Source: Polytrichum commune (taxonomy: Eukaryota > Streptophyta > Polytrichopsida > Polytrichales > Polytrichaceae). From it: DNA of 64,000 nucleotides. The notes under the pieces are model-generated. The model did no database searches, was not told the origin of the DNA, and was given only the letters and a program-made list of their open reading frames with translations. The translations under genes and the position numbers were made by a program. Below, one piece after another: positions 22,555 through 35,000 of this stretch (position 1 is its first letter; each line of letters opens with the position of its first letter). The DNA lies in the NCBI GenBank assembly GCA_950295325.1, contig OX485807.1, positions 13,729,001 to 13,793,000 on the forward strand, read 5' to 3'.

Positions 22555-22770
22555 TGAATGGGGAGAACTGACTGCTAGTTATAGATGAACTAGCTGAGTT
22601 TGAAATATAACTTGTTGAAGTTCAAGACTTTAGGAAAATTTCTGATCATTTAAAAAGAGTCTATGGAATATACCTCAATTTAATAAAGAGAAACCGATCG
22701 ATCACAATGCGTAACTCATTTGGACTTGAAAACACAAAGATTGGACCGATGTGCTCGAAAACCTCCCCGA
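22555..22770 (+). repeat. AACCGGTT-family repeat, copy 3 (diverged)
   Basis: This is a plus-strand copy with recognisable but worn blocks: GAACTAGCTGAGTTTGA, GACTTTAGGA, TCTATGGAATATACCTCA, AACTCATTTGGACTTGA and TTGGACCGATGTGCTCGAAAACCTCCCC. It faces copy 4 (22925-23165), so the two form an imperfect inverted pair about 160 bp apart. Confidence 0.7.
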
Positions 22771-22924
22771 ACACCCGCTTTCATCCTTGTCATAACAATC
22801 ATTAAGCAGCTAGATGTTGGTCTCTTTCCAAAGAAAGAGATTACAATTGAAAAAACTCTCAATTGACAGTTGCTTGTCGAAAACTCCACAATACACAACA
22901 TGAGTGCTCCCCATAAATTAAAAG

Positions 22925-23165
22925 ATGATTAATCTTGCCTGATACTCGGTCCCATAGAACGCAACCAAGGAGTTAAGTAATGTTATGAAGAGATGCTGGG
23001 GTCAAAGTCCAACCAATTACATCTTGTGATCTTTCAATTTGTCTTTACTGATTTGAAGTCTATTCCATAGATCCCTTCGAAACAATTAATTATTTTCATG
23101 AAGTCTTGAACCTCAACCGGTTATTTCTCAAACTCAACCAATTCATCTATAAATAGACATTGGTG
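22925..23165 (-). repeat. AACCGGTT-family repeat, copy 4, with 5S-rRNA-like head
   Basis: The body (about 22990-23165) is in the opposite orientation to copies 2, 3 and 5. Just before it, read on the plus strand, CTCGGTCCCATAGAAC...GGAGTTAAG...GATGCTGGGGTCAAAG (22945-23000) resembles the middle of plant 5S rRNA, which has a GG-TCCCAT-AGAAC run, then AGTTAAG, then a promoter C box around a GGGTGACC. If this is real, the family would be a 5S-derived SINE read in this direction. The match is by eye and imperfect. Confidence 0.5.
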
Positions 23166-25550
23166 ATCCCCTTTCATGGCTCTAAAATTTGTGATAGACC
23201 CACCATGCATCTTCAGCTTCAAGCTTTTAAGAGGACAACAAGAAACTTTGAATATGGGTGTTTGAATGGGGACCACTATAAGTCTAATAAGGTTGACGAG
23301 TCTTACATATTATGCTTCCATGTTTGCTATGAAACATCATAATTATGATTCGCGGATTCTAGAAATCTCATAGCTATACATTGTGTTGACTTCATTAAAC
23401 TTAGCGGCACAAGTTAAGTGGGCCTAATGATGATTAGCGAATTTGAATCAAGTTCGTAGTCATTTTCCTCATAATTTGGAGCTCTTACGTATATTTTATG
23501 TATTATTAAATGGGTGGATTTGGTGAAGTGGACCATTATTGGGTAGACTTGATTCTCTAGGTCCACCCAATTGCGTTGACTAGCATTGAGCATAGAATAT
23601 TCAACAAATTTTTGAGCATATGGTGTCTACATTCTCATAAAACAAATGTTGACACTTGAATATTTTAACATAGTTTTAACACGATGTCGTTTGGGTGTCT
23701 TGTTCCTAGATCCAAGTCTAACCATATACCACTCAAATGTAGATGTATGCTCATAATAAGTAATCCAATTAGGCATGCTTATCTTAGGCTAAGTAACTGA
23801 ATTAGACCCGCTTACCCGAGGCATTCTCTAATACAATAATTTAGCTACAACTAAGTATTTGGTGCGCCCAGGCAAAGAATTTGCAACAATTACAAAATTT
23901 CATGGTTGCGTTGTTAGGAACATGATACTTCATGTTGGATTTGAGAAGGGATAATATACCTAAAGAGGGGGTTCCAAATGGCTTGTTTTCCTTCACCCTT
24001 GGTATGCGGCCCTTAAACAAACATTTCTAGTTCTGCATCCACTTCTCGTAGGACATGACACACACATAATTCGTGTGAAACGATTGGCAAATCCATATCT
24101 TGCCTATAACCATTTTCCATGTAGTTTTTAGAACTCATATGAACATTTAAACATTATTCGAAGCAAAGATTTTTCTTTTCTTAGAAAGTGATCATATAAC
24201 ACCCCCTTCCCCCCTCGAATCATTAACATATACACATAATCCAATCTCTTTTAAACACATGTGTCTTTAGTGCCCGTTCACAAATCCATACCAAAGCACA
24301 CACCACTCAAATCAAGGTGTCCATATAAGCCAAGTAATTGAATTAGGGTATGCTTACTACCTTAGCCACGTGCAATAATACATTGAGAATCGACAAAGAA
24401 CGATGGCCCAGCCGGCCTTGGCCCTTGCCTAATGAGTAACGTTATGTGGTCTTCAAGACATGTTATTATAAAAGTATGTAGAAGTTGGGTTGATGACACA
24501 TGGCATCATTGCATTGGACTATGTAATTTACAACATTGGACTCGGAAGAAGGTGCCTTCAAAGTAGATACTTCAATCGGAGCTCATTACTATAGAGCCGC
24601 CCTCCCTCTCGATACTTGGTGAAGTATAATTCGCCGCCGAAATGTGTGTCATTATGTGGCACTCCATGATTGGCCAAGGCTTGTTATAAGTGGGATGAGG
24701 TGGCTTATGACACACACAATGCAGGTGGGATATTATTGACCATTGATGCTTGGTGACTCGGTGTGTATAAGCATGGTACTTATGTACGACCATTAAGGTA
24801 TGCGGGTCTTAATGAAACACTAGTCACCTTATGCGGATGCTTACATGTCAAGGAATGTAGTTGAGAACACACACCGAACCAACACATGTTACAACGACAT
24901 TGGATCATGGGCGAGAGGGAATTATCATATGTATATAAGTGTATCTCTTATTCATCCAACACAAAAAAATGAACTTTTGAAATAGTTTGCAACTCAGAGG
25001 TTATTTTTTGAAATTAGTTTGCCCCTGGGGTGGATTCTTTGTTGGAAACCTAAATGACGTGCGTGGGTCACTTTGAAATTAAACCCCATCTATATGAGAA
25101 GTTTATGAAGACGAACAAATGTATATGTACTAATGGCAGGCTAGAAAATGGACCGATGTATTTATATTAAGCTTTCAATTTGATGTGGTAAATGAATGCC
25201 TCCACTACATATACAAAATATAATTCATGAATTAGATATGGCTTTATTACATGCAAAATCTATGCTCACTTTCTAATGAGAGATTTATTGGACATTTTTT
25301 TATCCATAGCATCATAACTCAACAATTGCATCAATCAAACAAATTGTCTTGGTAACTTAGCCACAATCCGGAGAGCAAAACTCAAGGGAGCCCATGAGCA
25401 CTCCAAGAGCCTCTAGCTTGTCATGTAACCCAAATGTGAACCCTGACAAGAATGGACAGGGGAGTCATCGAGGACTGTTACCATAAGACAACAAATGGAT
25501 GGAAATGTGAATTGTATGAAACTAACACCTAGGGCCCCCTTTTGTACATC
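23166..25550. other. Gene-free stretch
   Basis: No gene, RNA or clear repeat is recognised. All open frames are short and without domains. Confidence 0.6.
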
Positions 25551-25705
25551 TGCCTTTATTTCCAAATCCTTAATAGACTTTTTAAATTTACACACTAAAG
25601 AAAATTAATACCTCTCCCTTATGTATACTATGTACGCTGATGCCTCAAATAATACCCCTTCTTACACTCACGTTAGCTTGCATGTGGTATGAAGACTCCA
25701 CCCTC
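25551..25705 (+). repeat. Dispersed repeat, inverted relative of 40930-41085
   Basis: About 155 bp containing CACTA-AGAAAATTAATACCTCTCCCTTATGTATA and TGCCTCAAATAATACC matches the reverse complement of 40930-41085 with scattered differences. It is non-coding. The family and ends are unknown. Confidence 0.8.
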
Positions 25706-27814
25706 TAGTTTGATTTGGCACTACAGAAGAAAATAATTTAAAGACCCCAGATTAGGTTTAATTAGTCCAAGTCTTTGGAGATGTATTGGCCACAAAACCT
25801 ATAGGTGTCAAGTTTATGTTAAATGGATGAGAAGTACACCCGTGCATGAATATACCTCTCGCCTAGATTGTACTCAAGATACAAACACCACTTCAAGTTT
25901 GGTAGTGAGCATGGTTGGGAAGACCTTTGCAAACATTTAAATAGAAAGAGAATCTTCACTTTGACCTTCTATAACTTTTGCATCTTCATTTTGATTTTGA
26001 AATTTGAAATGATAATCTTTGTTATTTGAAATTTGATAATGAATGAGTCCAGAGTAGGAATTCTCAATTTGACCCAATGACCGTAATTGTTTGTGCAATT
26101 GGAAGTGCTCCCAATAGAGCCACCATAACATTATTCAACCTTATGGCCGTGTAGGGTGGACCCAAACATCTAGTCAAGTTATTCAAGCACAACCCAAATT
26201 TGATGCCGAAACACTATAACGTCATGCTGAAATTTAGTGATTGCATGTTATGTTTGACACCTTGTCGGCCTACCGAAACACCTACTTATAACATGTGCCC
26301 AACCCCGAATCTTTGTCACCATGCCAACACAATAAATTTTGACGATCATCACCATAAGCCCGGCTCAACCCTAATATTTCGGCCATAGCCCAACAAGATT
26401 GTGTATCTTTAGGCCCTAGAATGGGCTATACATATTGAATTATGTTACGACATAGCTTACTTCATGGCGTGTGAGGGTGTATAGGTACACTAGGGTACTT
26501 GTATTGGTCGCCCTTGTAACGCATGTAATGCAAATGCACATGTTCGGTTGCCCAATTTTACTTCCTAGTATTTCCGTGTTTCAATGACATGTCACGACAA
26601 ACACTAAGAGAGGTACGATCATGTACTTCATGCACTTTCAGTTGTTCTTCATTGGAGGTCAATCCCCACAAAGATGTTGGAGTTTGAGCGAACGGAAGTG
26701 CTATGCTATGGTGCTAAAGGCTCTAAAGTGAAACACGGTTGATGTAAAAGGCTCCAAAGTTCCCCATCATAGTCACCCAACTTTTATGCTCGTAAATCGT
26801 GTCCAAGGAATGTACATGAATCATAGTTTTGATGCATGTGTAGTATTTGATAAATTGGTTATGTCCCACTATTGTACTCAAAGTGAAAAAGCACCTATAA
26901 CGGATACTTTGAGCTTTTGACACAAAATTCATATGATATATGTTTCGTAAATGGAAAATTGTAAAGAGGTCAATGAAATGATTTCGTTTGAACTGCAATG
27001 GTCATGGTAAATATTGTGGGCATGTGTAGTATGATGTACCTTTGCATCTCTATAGTGTGGTCCACAATATAAACCATCATGCAAGAAAATAGTGTGCAAC
27101 CCTAGTTACACTTGTATATTCAACCACTCACTAATGCGTTTCTATCCTATCACTTCTAATTACTGAGTGAGGTATTGATTGAAAGCAACTGAGAATGTGA
27201 ACCTAACGAGCATAAATACCCTTCCTAGGTCCAAGAGTCAATGAAGAAAACATTAGATCTTAGAATTGGCATGTGAGTGTTTCTTGAAGGCATACACAAT
27301 TGCTCTTTGAGTGGTCATTACTGCCAAATGGCTAAGAGTTAGGTGACAATTGTAGTGACTTATGAAAGAGAAGAAGAAACTCAACAAGGTACACCTACTT
27401 TTTCTTTAAAAAAAAACATTTACCTTCTTTTTGGGTGGAAAACAAGCAAGATTTGAAGAAATGATCACAAATCAATCTTGGATCTCCAATGTTATATAGT
27501 GTGGGTTGGTAAATATTGTGCACCCCCAATACGATCCCCACTTTCTTTAGTGTGAACTCCTTATTATTATTGTGGCCCACAAATTCTAATTGGCCTTGAT
27601 ATTCATTTTGAGGTATAGCACACTAAATATACCAATTAGTGAGGGTGGTACTAATCCAAATCACATGCACAACCTCACCAAACCTCAAAGTTACTGAGGC
27701 TTGGAGTTGCTGCTGAGTGACACACTAAATTCACGAAGATGGTAAACTCTATCCTCATTTACCATAGATTCCAAGAGAATTAGTGCGTGCTTACGATTAG
27801 TGTGTGCCACATGC
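25706..27814. other. Gene-free stretch
   Basis: No gene or repeat is recognised. Open frames are short and unsupported. Confidence 0.6.
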
Positions 27815-27880
27815 TTGTCGGTGCCACAAGTGCCAATACTTTTAGTGATCAGTGCATAGTGTCGGTACTTTAGTGAAGAG

Positions 27881-27985
27881 TGCCAAGTGTCGGTACTTTC
27901 ATGCCAAGTGCCGATACTTTCATGCCAAGTGCCGATACTTTCATGCCAAATGCCGATATTTTCATGCCAAGTGCCAACTGTTGGT
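27881..27985. repeat. 21-bp minisatellite, about five copies
   Basis: Units of TGCCAAGTGCCGATACTTTCA start at 27881, 27902, 27923, 27944 and 27965, with more degenerate relatives on both sides (about 27815-28012). On the minus strand the array translates to a seven-residue repeat (ESIGTWH type). The surrounding frame lacks gene support. Confidence 0.95.
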
Positions 27986-28439
27986 ACTTCAAATGAATAG
28001 TGCCAAGTGCCGAGATGAACAATGCTTCCTAGATTTTTTGGTGGCACTAATTCATAACATAAAGAAGTTTAGTACTACCTTCACTAATTTCCCCACACTC
28101 ACTAATTGGTGTAGTTAGAGTAGTTATCCACTTGGGACCAAACTTGGGATCCACTTAGGATCCTCTTGGTAACTTCAAGCGAAGGCAAACTTCCATGTGT
28201 TGGCCAAGTTTGCAAAAACATTTAAATAACAAAAACATGAACACCCCCCCCCCCCCCCACACCCCCCTCTTTTCATATAGAAGTGTACTTTAATTTTCCT
28301 CAAAGCACAAGAATCGATGGCCTACACAATTGCAGGGGAAGACTGAAGTTAAAGGCAGAAGGTTGACCGCCGCTCTATTCTGAAACCAAAATCTGCGTTT
28401 TGTTTCAGTGGGGAAATGTTAAATTTGCATTAAACTAGG

Positions 28440-29335
28440 GCTCAAAAAGGAGAACCGGTGGTTAGTTGCAGATGAACCGGTTGAGTTTGAGAATGAACCG
28501 GTTGACGTTGGAGACTTCAGGAGAATTACCGGTCATTTTAGAGGAATCTATGGGAGAATATACCTCCTCAAATGAATAAAAGCAAAACCGGAAGATGGAT
28601 GTCAACATGTAACTGGTTGGATTTAGAGTCAGTCATTTAGAGGAATCTATGGGAGAATATACCTCAAATGAATGAAAGCAAAACCGGAAGATGTCAACAT
28701 GTAACTGGTTGGATTTAGAATCATGATCATTTTAGAGGAATCTATGGGAGAATATACCTCAAATGAATGAAAGCAAAACCGGAAGATGTCAACATGTAAC
28801 TGGTTGGATTTAGAATCATGATCATTTAAGAAGAATCTATGGTAGAATATGCCTCAAATGAATGAAAGCAAAACCGGAAGATGGATGTCAACATGTAACT
28901 GGTTGGATTTAGAGTCACGATCATTTTAGAAGAATATATGGGAGAATATACCTCCTCAAATGAATGAAAGCAAAACCGGAAGATGTCAACATGTAACTGG
29001 TTGGATTTAGAATCATGATCATTTTAGAGGAATCTATGGGAGAATATACCTCAAATGAATGAAAGCAAAACCGGAAGATGTCAACATGTAACTGGTTGGA
29101 TTTAGAATCATGTTCATTTTAGAGGAATCTATGGTAGAATATAAGCAAAACTGGAAGATGTCAACATGTAACTGGTTGGATTTAGAATCACGATCATTTA
29201 AGAAGAATCTATGGTAGAATATGCCTCAAATGAATGAAAGCAAAACCGGAAGATGGATGTCAACATGTAACTGGTTGGATTTAGAATTACTGGGATCTTG
29301 ACCGACTATATATATGCCCCAAAACTTCCCGAGCA
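28440..29335 (+). repeat. AACCGGTT-family repeat, copy 5, expanded into a tandem array
   Basis: The element begins with AACCGGT motifs at about 28453-28505. Its middle has then been amplified into eight units, with GAGGAATCTATGG-type starts at 28541, 28640, 28735, 28830, 28929, 29027, 29122 and 29202. Unit lengths are 95-99 bp, except one of 80 bp that lacks the CCTCAAATGAATGAA stretch. The array ends in the family's terminal TTTAGAAT-ACTGGGATCTTGACCGACTATATAT block. Unit variants (GAAGAATC against GAGGAATC, ATGGATGTCAAC against ATGTCAAC) alternate, which suggests higher-order duplication. Confidence 0.9.
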
Positions 29336-29739
29336 CTGTGCACCCAAAATTGTTGCATTCTGCCACAAATATTATCATGGTGACCCAAATACTCTTATTA
29401 TTCAAAGCTTGCCCGAAGCTTCCATTGTTCCTAGAATCACAGACAACATATAAAATCTCAGGCAATTTATTAAGAAAAAACTTCGGATCTGATCTGATCA
29501 ACCTTGATGATGCTTGGCTAGGTGCAACCCTAATTGTGGTCTTCATCGACAACGAAACCCTAAATTTTGTTGACCATGGACGGGTGGTCGTGAACGACAA
29601 GGAAAAGTCCGTCATTGTGGATCACATGACTTTGTTGTGGGTGATTCATATGCAAAGCTCATTGACCAAGGTTCGACCTACAACCATAAATATGAAGGTT
29701 ATTTTTTCCATGCAAATTGTGATCCTTCCAACTCGCTAA
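29314..29739 (+). CDS. Doubtful ORF of 141 codons, no recognised domain
   Basis: The ATG at 29314 follows a TATATATAT stretch at the end of the repeat array, and the frame runs to a TAG at 29737. The middle (LLRKNFGSDL-x-NLDDAWLGATLIVVFIDNETLNFVD) looks more protein-like than most frames here, but I cannot assign it. The downstream sequence to about 29950 gives similar fragments in other frames, so this may be the 5' part of a broken gene or element. I treat it as possible only. Confidence 0.25.
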   Translation: MPQNFPSTVHPKLLHSATNIIMVTQILLLFKACPKLPLFLESQTTYKISGNLLRKNFGSDLINLDDAWLGATLIVVFIDNETLNFVDHGRVVVNDKEKSVIVDHMTLLWVIHMQSSLTKVRPTTINMKVIFSMQIVILPTR

Positions 29740-32057
29740 AATAGTCCTAGTAGCGAGGGTGTTGAATCAACATGGGCCACTCTGTAGTAGAGGTGCTTAT
29801 TCCTGATCAAGATCCCATCTGCAATCTATAGGGTACCAAACTTTTGATCAAGCTGGGATTGAATTTTGATGAGGCTGCAATCAATAGTGCCATGACACAT
29901 GTCCTAGTTTTGAGTGCTAAAGTGAGAAGGAATGAGCAATCAAAATGAGTGGTTATGGCATTGGGCTAGACATTGGTAATATGTTTGGACCAACTTATGG
30001 ATTCAAAAATTCACAGTAATTTCAATTTAAGGAATAAAGTTACCAAAACAATTGTAGTCCTCCTGATCTGTACCTTCCTACACGGGGAAAAAATTGCACT
30101 ACCTTATACTTCTTTAGATCTAGCGCAAAACATTTGCTTCACTTTAGATCTTTCAATCGGTTATAGGTGCCTCTACTCTAATTGTCTATTTGGGGTGGAA
30201 ATACCGTGGGTCCAAGACCCCACATCTTCCCTTTAGTTCTCCTTGAGACTTCCAACCAACACCTCACATAGAATAAAAAATAGTGTCCTTGCATCAAAAG
30301 TAGCATAAAATAAAATATTCATCCACTTCAATTTCTTAGAACAACAATAAATCTCACCCATGCCAAATTTAAAGTAAAGATTTGATGTGGATCGAAAAAT
30401 TAACCTGACCCACATTAAGTCTCATAATGAGAGTGTTGTGAACTCTAGAGAATTACTATGGCCCACAAAAAAAAATAGGACTATTTAGTGTACACCATTT
30501 ATGGTATTTACTGTCACATACACTATTTATGAAGGGCCTAAACTAGATACCTAGAAATCTCAAAGTGTCACACCCACTAATTGCCAATATGATTCCATTT
30601 GTCAACATAAAAAACTTCTTTCATTGAAAAATATCTACATTATGACATTTGGAGTAGCACATTGGGATACTTTAGATGATAGTCTTGCATTTTAGTATGC
30701 AAGAGGAAGATATTCTTGAGCATAATAATGGCAAGTGTCATTTGTGTACACTTTAGTCAACTTGTAGACTGTTGTGTAACATAAGCATGCACCTCATGAC
30801 ACTACTAAACATACCCATGCCAAGATATTAGTAAGCGCACTTGAACGCCAAGTGTCATGAGGTGACACTTATGGTGAAGTTGTTAATCATCAGTGTACCC
30901 TAGCATATGCCTCAAAACATGGCCAGTGACACTATTACACATGTGACATTAAATACCATGAATGGTGTAGTGGTCATGTCATCAAGCTCACATCACAATT
31001 TTACTATCAAGCATATCTGACAGTTTCTACGAGATGGGTACATGAAATTCAATATCCTAGGTTACATGTTAACTAAGATGACAACCCCAATTGGGGTGAA
31101 ACATCCAAACGAAGTAATACTTTTTCAAGGTGATATCAGAATTAACTGTACTAAGGAGACTATTGAACAGGGTAGGGCCAACGGGCTCATATTCACATCC
31201 CAGTGAACCACCAATGTTTATTTTTCATTTCTTTGCTATCACAATCACCTGCCAAAGTCTGTTATCCGTATCCTATCGAAACTCAATCGTCACCATGATA
31301 CACTCCAAATCAAGGGTGTATAAGAAGACGAGTGGAAAAAACAAAAACCCATAATGAGTATAAGGGTGATACTTTTCTAGATGACACGCTTCGGAATCTT
31401 CATAGACAATATGGTGGTTGTTATTCTTGAATACAGAAACATCCAGCACCATACTCGAAAGGACCTCCATACCTTCTTCAGCCTATGTTATTTGAGTTGT
31501 ACACCATTTATATCAATTAAAATGGATAAAAAGAATCCACAAAAAAAGACATCAGATCTCTGAAACAAGATACATAGTGATCTTGGTTCTAACTCACAAA
31601 TGAAACAAGTGAGGAGTCTATCTTGAGCTTGCTCACCTTTTCAAAAAGCTTTCCAACAAGCTTATCACTCATCAAGTTTCTTCAAACTGAACAAAGAGTC
31701 CAGCTTGCTCAAATTTTCAAGACCATTCCAACCAGCTATTATTAGATTCTCAAAGATAAGTACGCAGTAATTTGGTTGAAAGGGGGTCGATGACATCATC
31801 CTCTAAAGTTTCAACCCTCTTCTTTTAGAAGAGTTCTGGTTTAAGTTGGCACAAAACCAGGGGTTCTATTGACAAGATGCAATTTTGCGAAGGTAATTAG
31901 AAAGAGGCAGGCAATATACAATATCCCCTTTCTGACAACAGGAACCTGAAAATGGTTGCAGAGCTCATGTTTCAAAGGACAAATAACAAAAGGAAAGGCT
32001 TCGAAACTGGGTGGGCAGAAAAACCTGTAGACCTTTGGGCCACAAGAATCTATTGAA
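29740..32057. other. Gene-free stretch and 3' flank of the TBC gene
   Basis: No other gene is supported. Sequence just below 32058 should be the 3' untranslated region of the TBC gene, but I see no strong AATAAA in it. Confidence 0.5.
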
Positions 32058-35000
32058 TCATTTTATCAAACTTCTAACTGATGCACCTTCGTCAGCAGCG
32101 TTAAGGCGTTGTACTTGTCGCTCCAATTCAGCCATGACTGCAGGCTGTTCTTTCTTTCTTTGCTTGCTAATGGTTTGCGTAGTCATCACTCCTACTTTTT
32201 CAAATGCAACCTGAAAAATACATGAAGAACATTAGAATACTCTTGATCATCTTTAACTTTGTCAACACTCATAATGGAGAATTTTTTTCCAGAACCATCA
32301 AACTGCCACATTTGATTCACAAGAAAAGCTTCTTGGAATATTGTATCAAGACAGAGTGGTGTGTCTTACTAACCCTTTAAGAACCAAGGGGCTCAATGGA
32401 AGGTCATATATACAATTTCTACAAAATCTTGAAATCATATTTTTATACTTTTACATTATCTTTTGTCAATCTTGAAAATCACAATACGATCACCTGTGAC
32501 GTTGATGATCAAATTACCAAGCATGCATTTGCATCCAAGGGCACCCAGGCTGTGTATTGTAACCCAAATCCTTAGTAGATTAATGCATTCAACTGTTTTG
32601 AAAAGTGCACTATAAAGAACGAGTTAATTTTAGATAGGGTAACTTGGCCAGGGCTAGACGCCCACCTCTTTGAGTAGAGTCCCCATCACTATCACCAAGG
32701 TATAGGATTTATAGCAAAAACATGACCCCATAGGTTTGTGGTTCAATCACCTCAGGTGGGTCCATCTAGACTAATTCGGGGTCAAATTGTCCAAAAAAAG
32801 AAATCTATGTGCTATAATAGAATTGCCTGCATTTGCACCTCAGGTACTACACTAAATATTTCAATAGTAAAAAGATATAGCACCGTGTAAATCCAAATAG
32901 CAAATCACACTAACGAGGTGGGCATCTAGCCCTGGCTGGGTCACTTCTTGACACGATTGGCCACAAATGAAAATATGTAGCTCAACTACACGTTTTTGTG
33001 CATAGACACTTGAGGGTTAAAATCCAAATGATAACAATTCTATTTGGAAGTCACAGTAGAACGGTTTACCCTTAGGAGCTCCTCCGGATCATAAGCATTG
33101 TGTGTGGCTTCCTGCAACAACCTGATTGCTTCACCTACATGCCTTGTCCTCAGCAATTCTTCCTCCTTAATCTGAAGGATCATTAAGGGGATAACAAGCA
33201 TTTGGAGTGAGTAACAATCACTGACAAAATTCTGAAGAAGTGAGCTAGCCTATCAAGAACAAAATCGTCACTCCAAGTATATATAAGAATAGCAATACTA
33301 TCTTCAGTATAACACAACTGACTCAACCAATATAGACCAACTTGAAGAATCTCCTGTACTTATTAATGTCAATGCACCATCGATACAACCCTACCGCAAC
33401 AAAAGATAAGACACCACTCTTGTACCTTAAAAATAGCCAAGGCAACCCTAAACAATATGTTGGCACCTTCGTTGAATAAAACATCCCATACCCTCATAGT
33501 GGTCTGCGCAACAAAAAAATAAGGTCGTTACAGAGGCATCAGGCTATTTCACCAGACCATTAGTAGGTACTAATCAACTCTAATTTATGTTAAGAAAGAT
33601 GGATATTAAGGATCTCCACAAATAATTAATGGATCATAAACAACTTAATTCACAAAACATAACTGAGTACTGAGAAAAACCTCAAAATTTGCGCACCTCA
33701 GATGGCAAGCTCTTTGCAAACAGACATAGAAACCATTCTGTAACAACCAGGGAAACCTCAAACTCAATGTCATCCAAATGTTGTGCAAGCCTGTCAACAC
33801 AGTGCCAAGAAGCATCCGAATAAAATAAACTCATTATACGTGGCATTTTGTCTACATAGTGAAATGTACTAGGTCAATGGTTTTCAATCATGGTTTCTGA
33901 TACCAACACATTGCTTCTGCAATTTCAAGTATAGATATTTATTCGGAAACATGTGAGGGAATGGGATTAAACAAACACATCACAAAAGAAAAGCAAGATA
34001 TGAATGGATTTAAAGAATAGAACCTTGGACACTTCTTCTTGAACAGATCCTTGAACACCCGCTGCTCTACGTGGCATCCGTAAAGATTTTCAGAGTAGCT
34101 ATCATGGAAGAGAATATTTTCTAAGAGCACTGCCAGCATCCAAAATGCTTCCTCTTCTGTTTTCATAACCAGCAAAAGTGATGCAGCCACATAATTCATA
34201 CCCTGCAGACAACCAACCAAGTTTTATCATCAACACACATCAAATAGATTTCAGAAAGTGCGGAGAGTAGACTAAGTTATTTCCCAGTCGTCGACAGATT
34301 TTTCAAAGCTCAAGAATTAACAGTTGACAACTATCTGCAAGTATGGAAACTTGGCATACGAGTGTTTGAGCTTACCTGGCAATACCCTACACGCGAATCC
34401 CGAAAAGAGTAGCCTGTAAGAATTCGACGAAGAGAGGCTTGTCCTTCTGGCGAATCTATTGCTGGCTGACCTGGAAAAGTGCGGCCCAAATCCTGAAAAA
34501 CAGAGTCAATTTCACAAATCTGTTTTTATCAGATTTGAGTGACAGACCATAAGAGCAACTGAAGCTTTAGTGAAATTTCATGTGATTGTAAGATCCTACA
34601 AATGCAGAAACTTACTTCTGAAACCTAATGTTCTGCTTAATTGACAATGCACAAGCCTGGATGAATTACGTGTTTCTGAGAGGACAAAACTCAACCAGGC
34701 CAAGGCTGATATTGTTACATGGTCACTTTGCCATGTCAAGTTACCACAAATAGAGTAAAGTTCTCATGTGATTGTGCTCATACAAATCCAGAAACTTACT
34801 TCGGAAACCTAACGTTCTGTGACATTGACAATGGACATGGCTACAGGGGGATTATCAAGATATAAGAGTTTCTAAGAGGAGACGCTCAAAATCCAGAGAG
34901 GCAAAGCCTATTATGTGCTAGCTGGTCGATTTGCCATGTCAAGTTATCAAGAATAGAATGGCAGACCAGAAGAAGCAAGCAGCTCAGCACTTATAGCAAT

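Noticed and set aside
22940-23010. Functional 5S rRNA gene
   Set aside because: Only the central part resembles 5S rRNA, with indels, and it is joined to a dispersed repeat.
27850-28120. Repeat-containing protein on either strand of the 21-bp array
   Set aside because: Both strands are open only because the unit is a multiple of three. There is no start context and no flanking coding signal.
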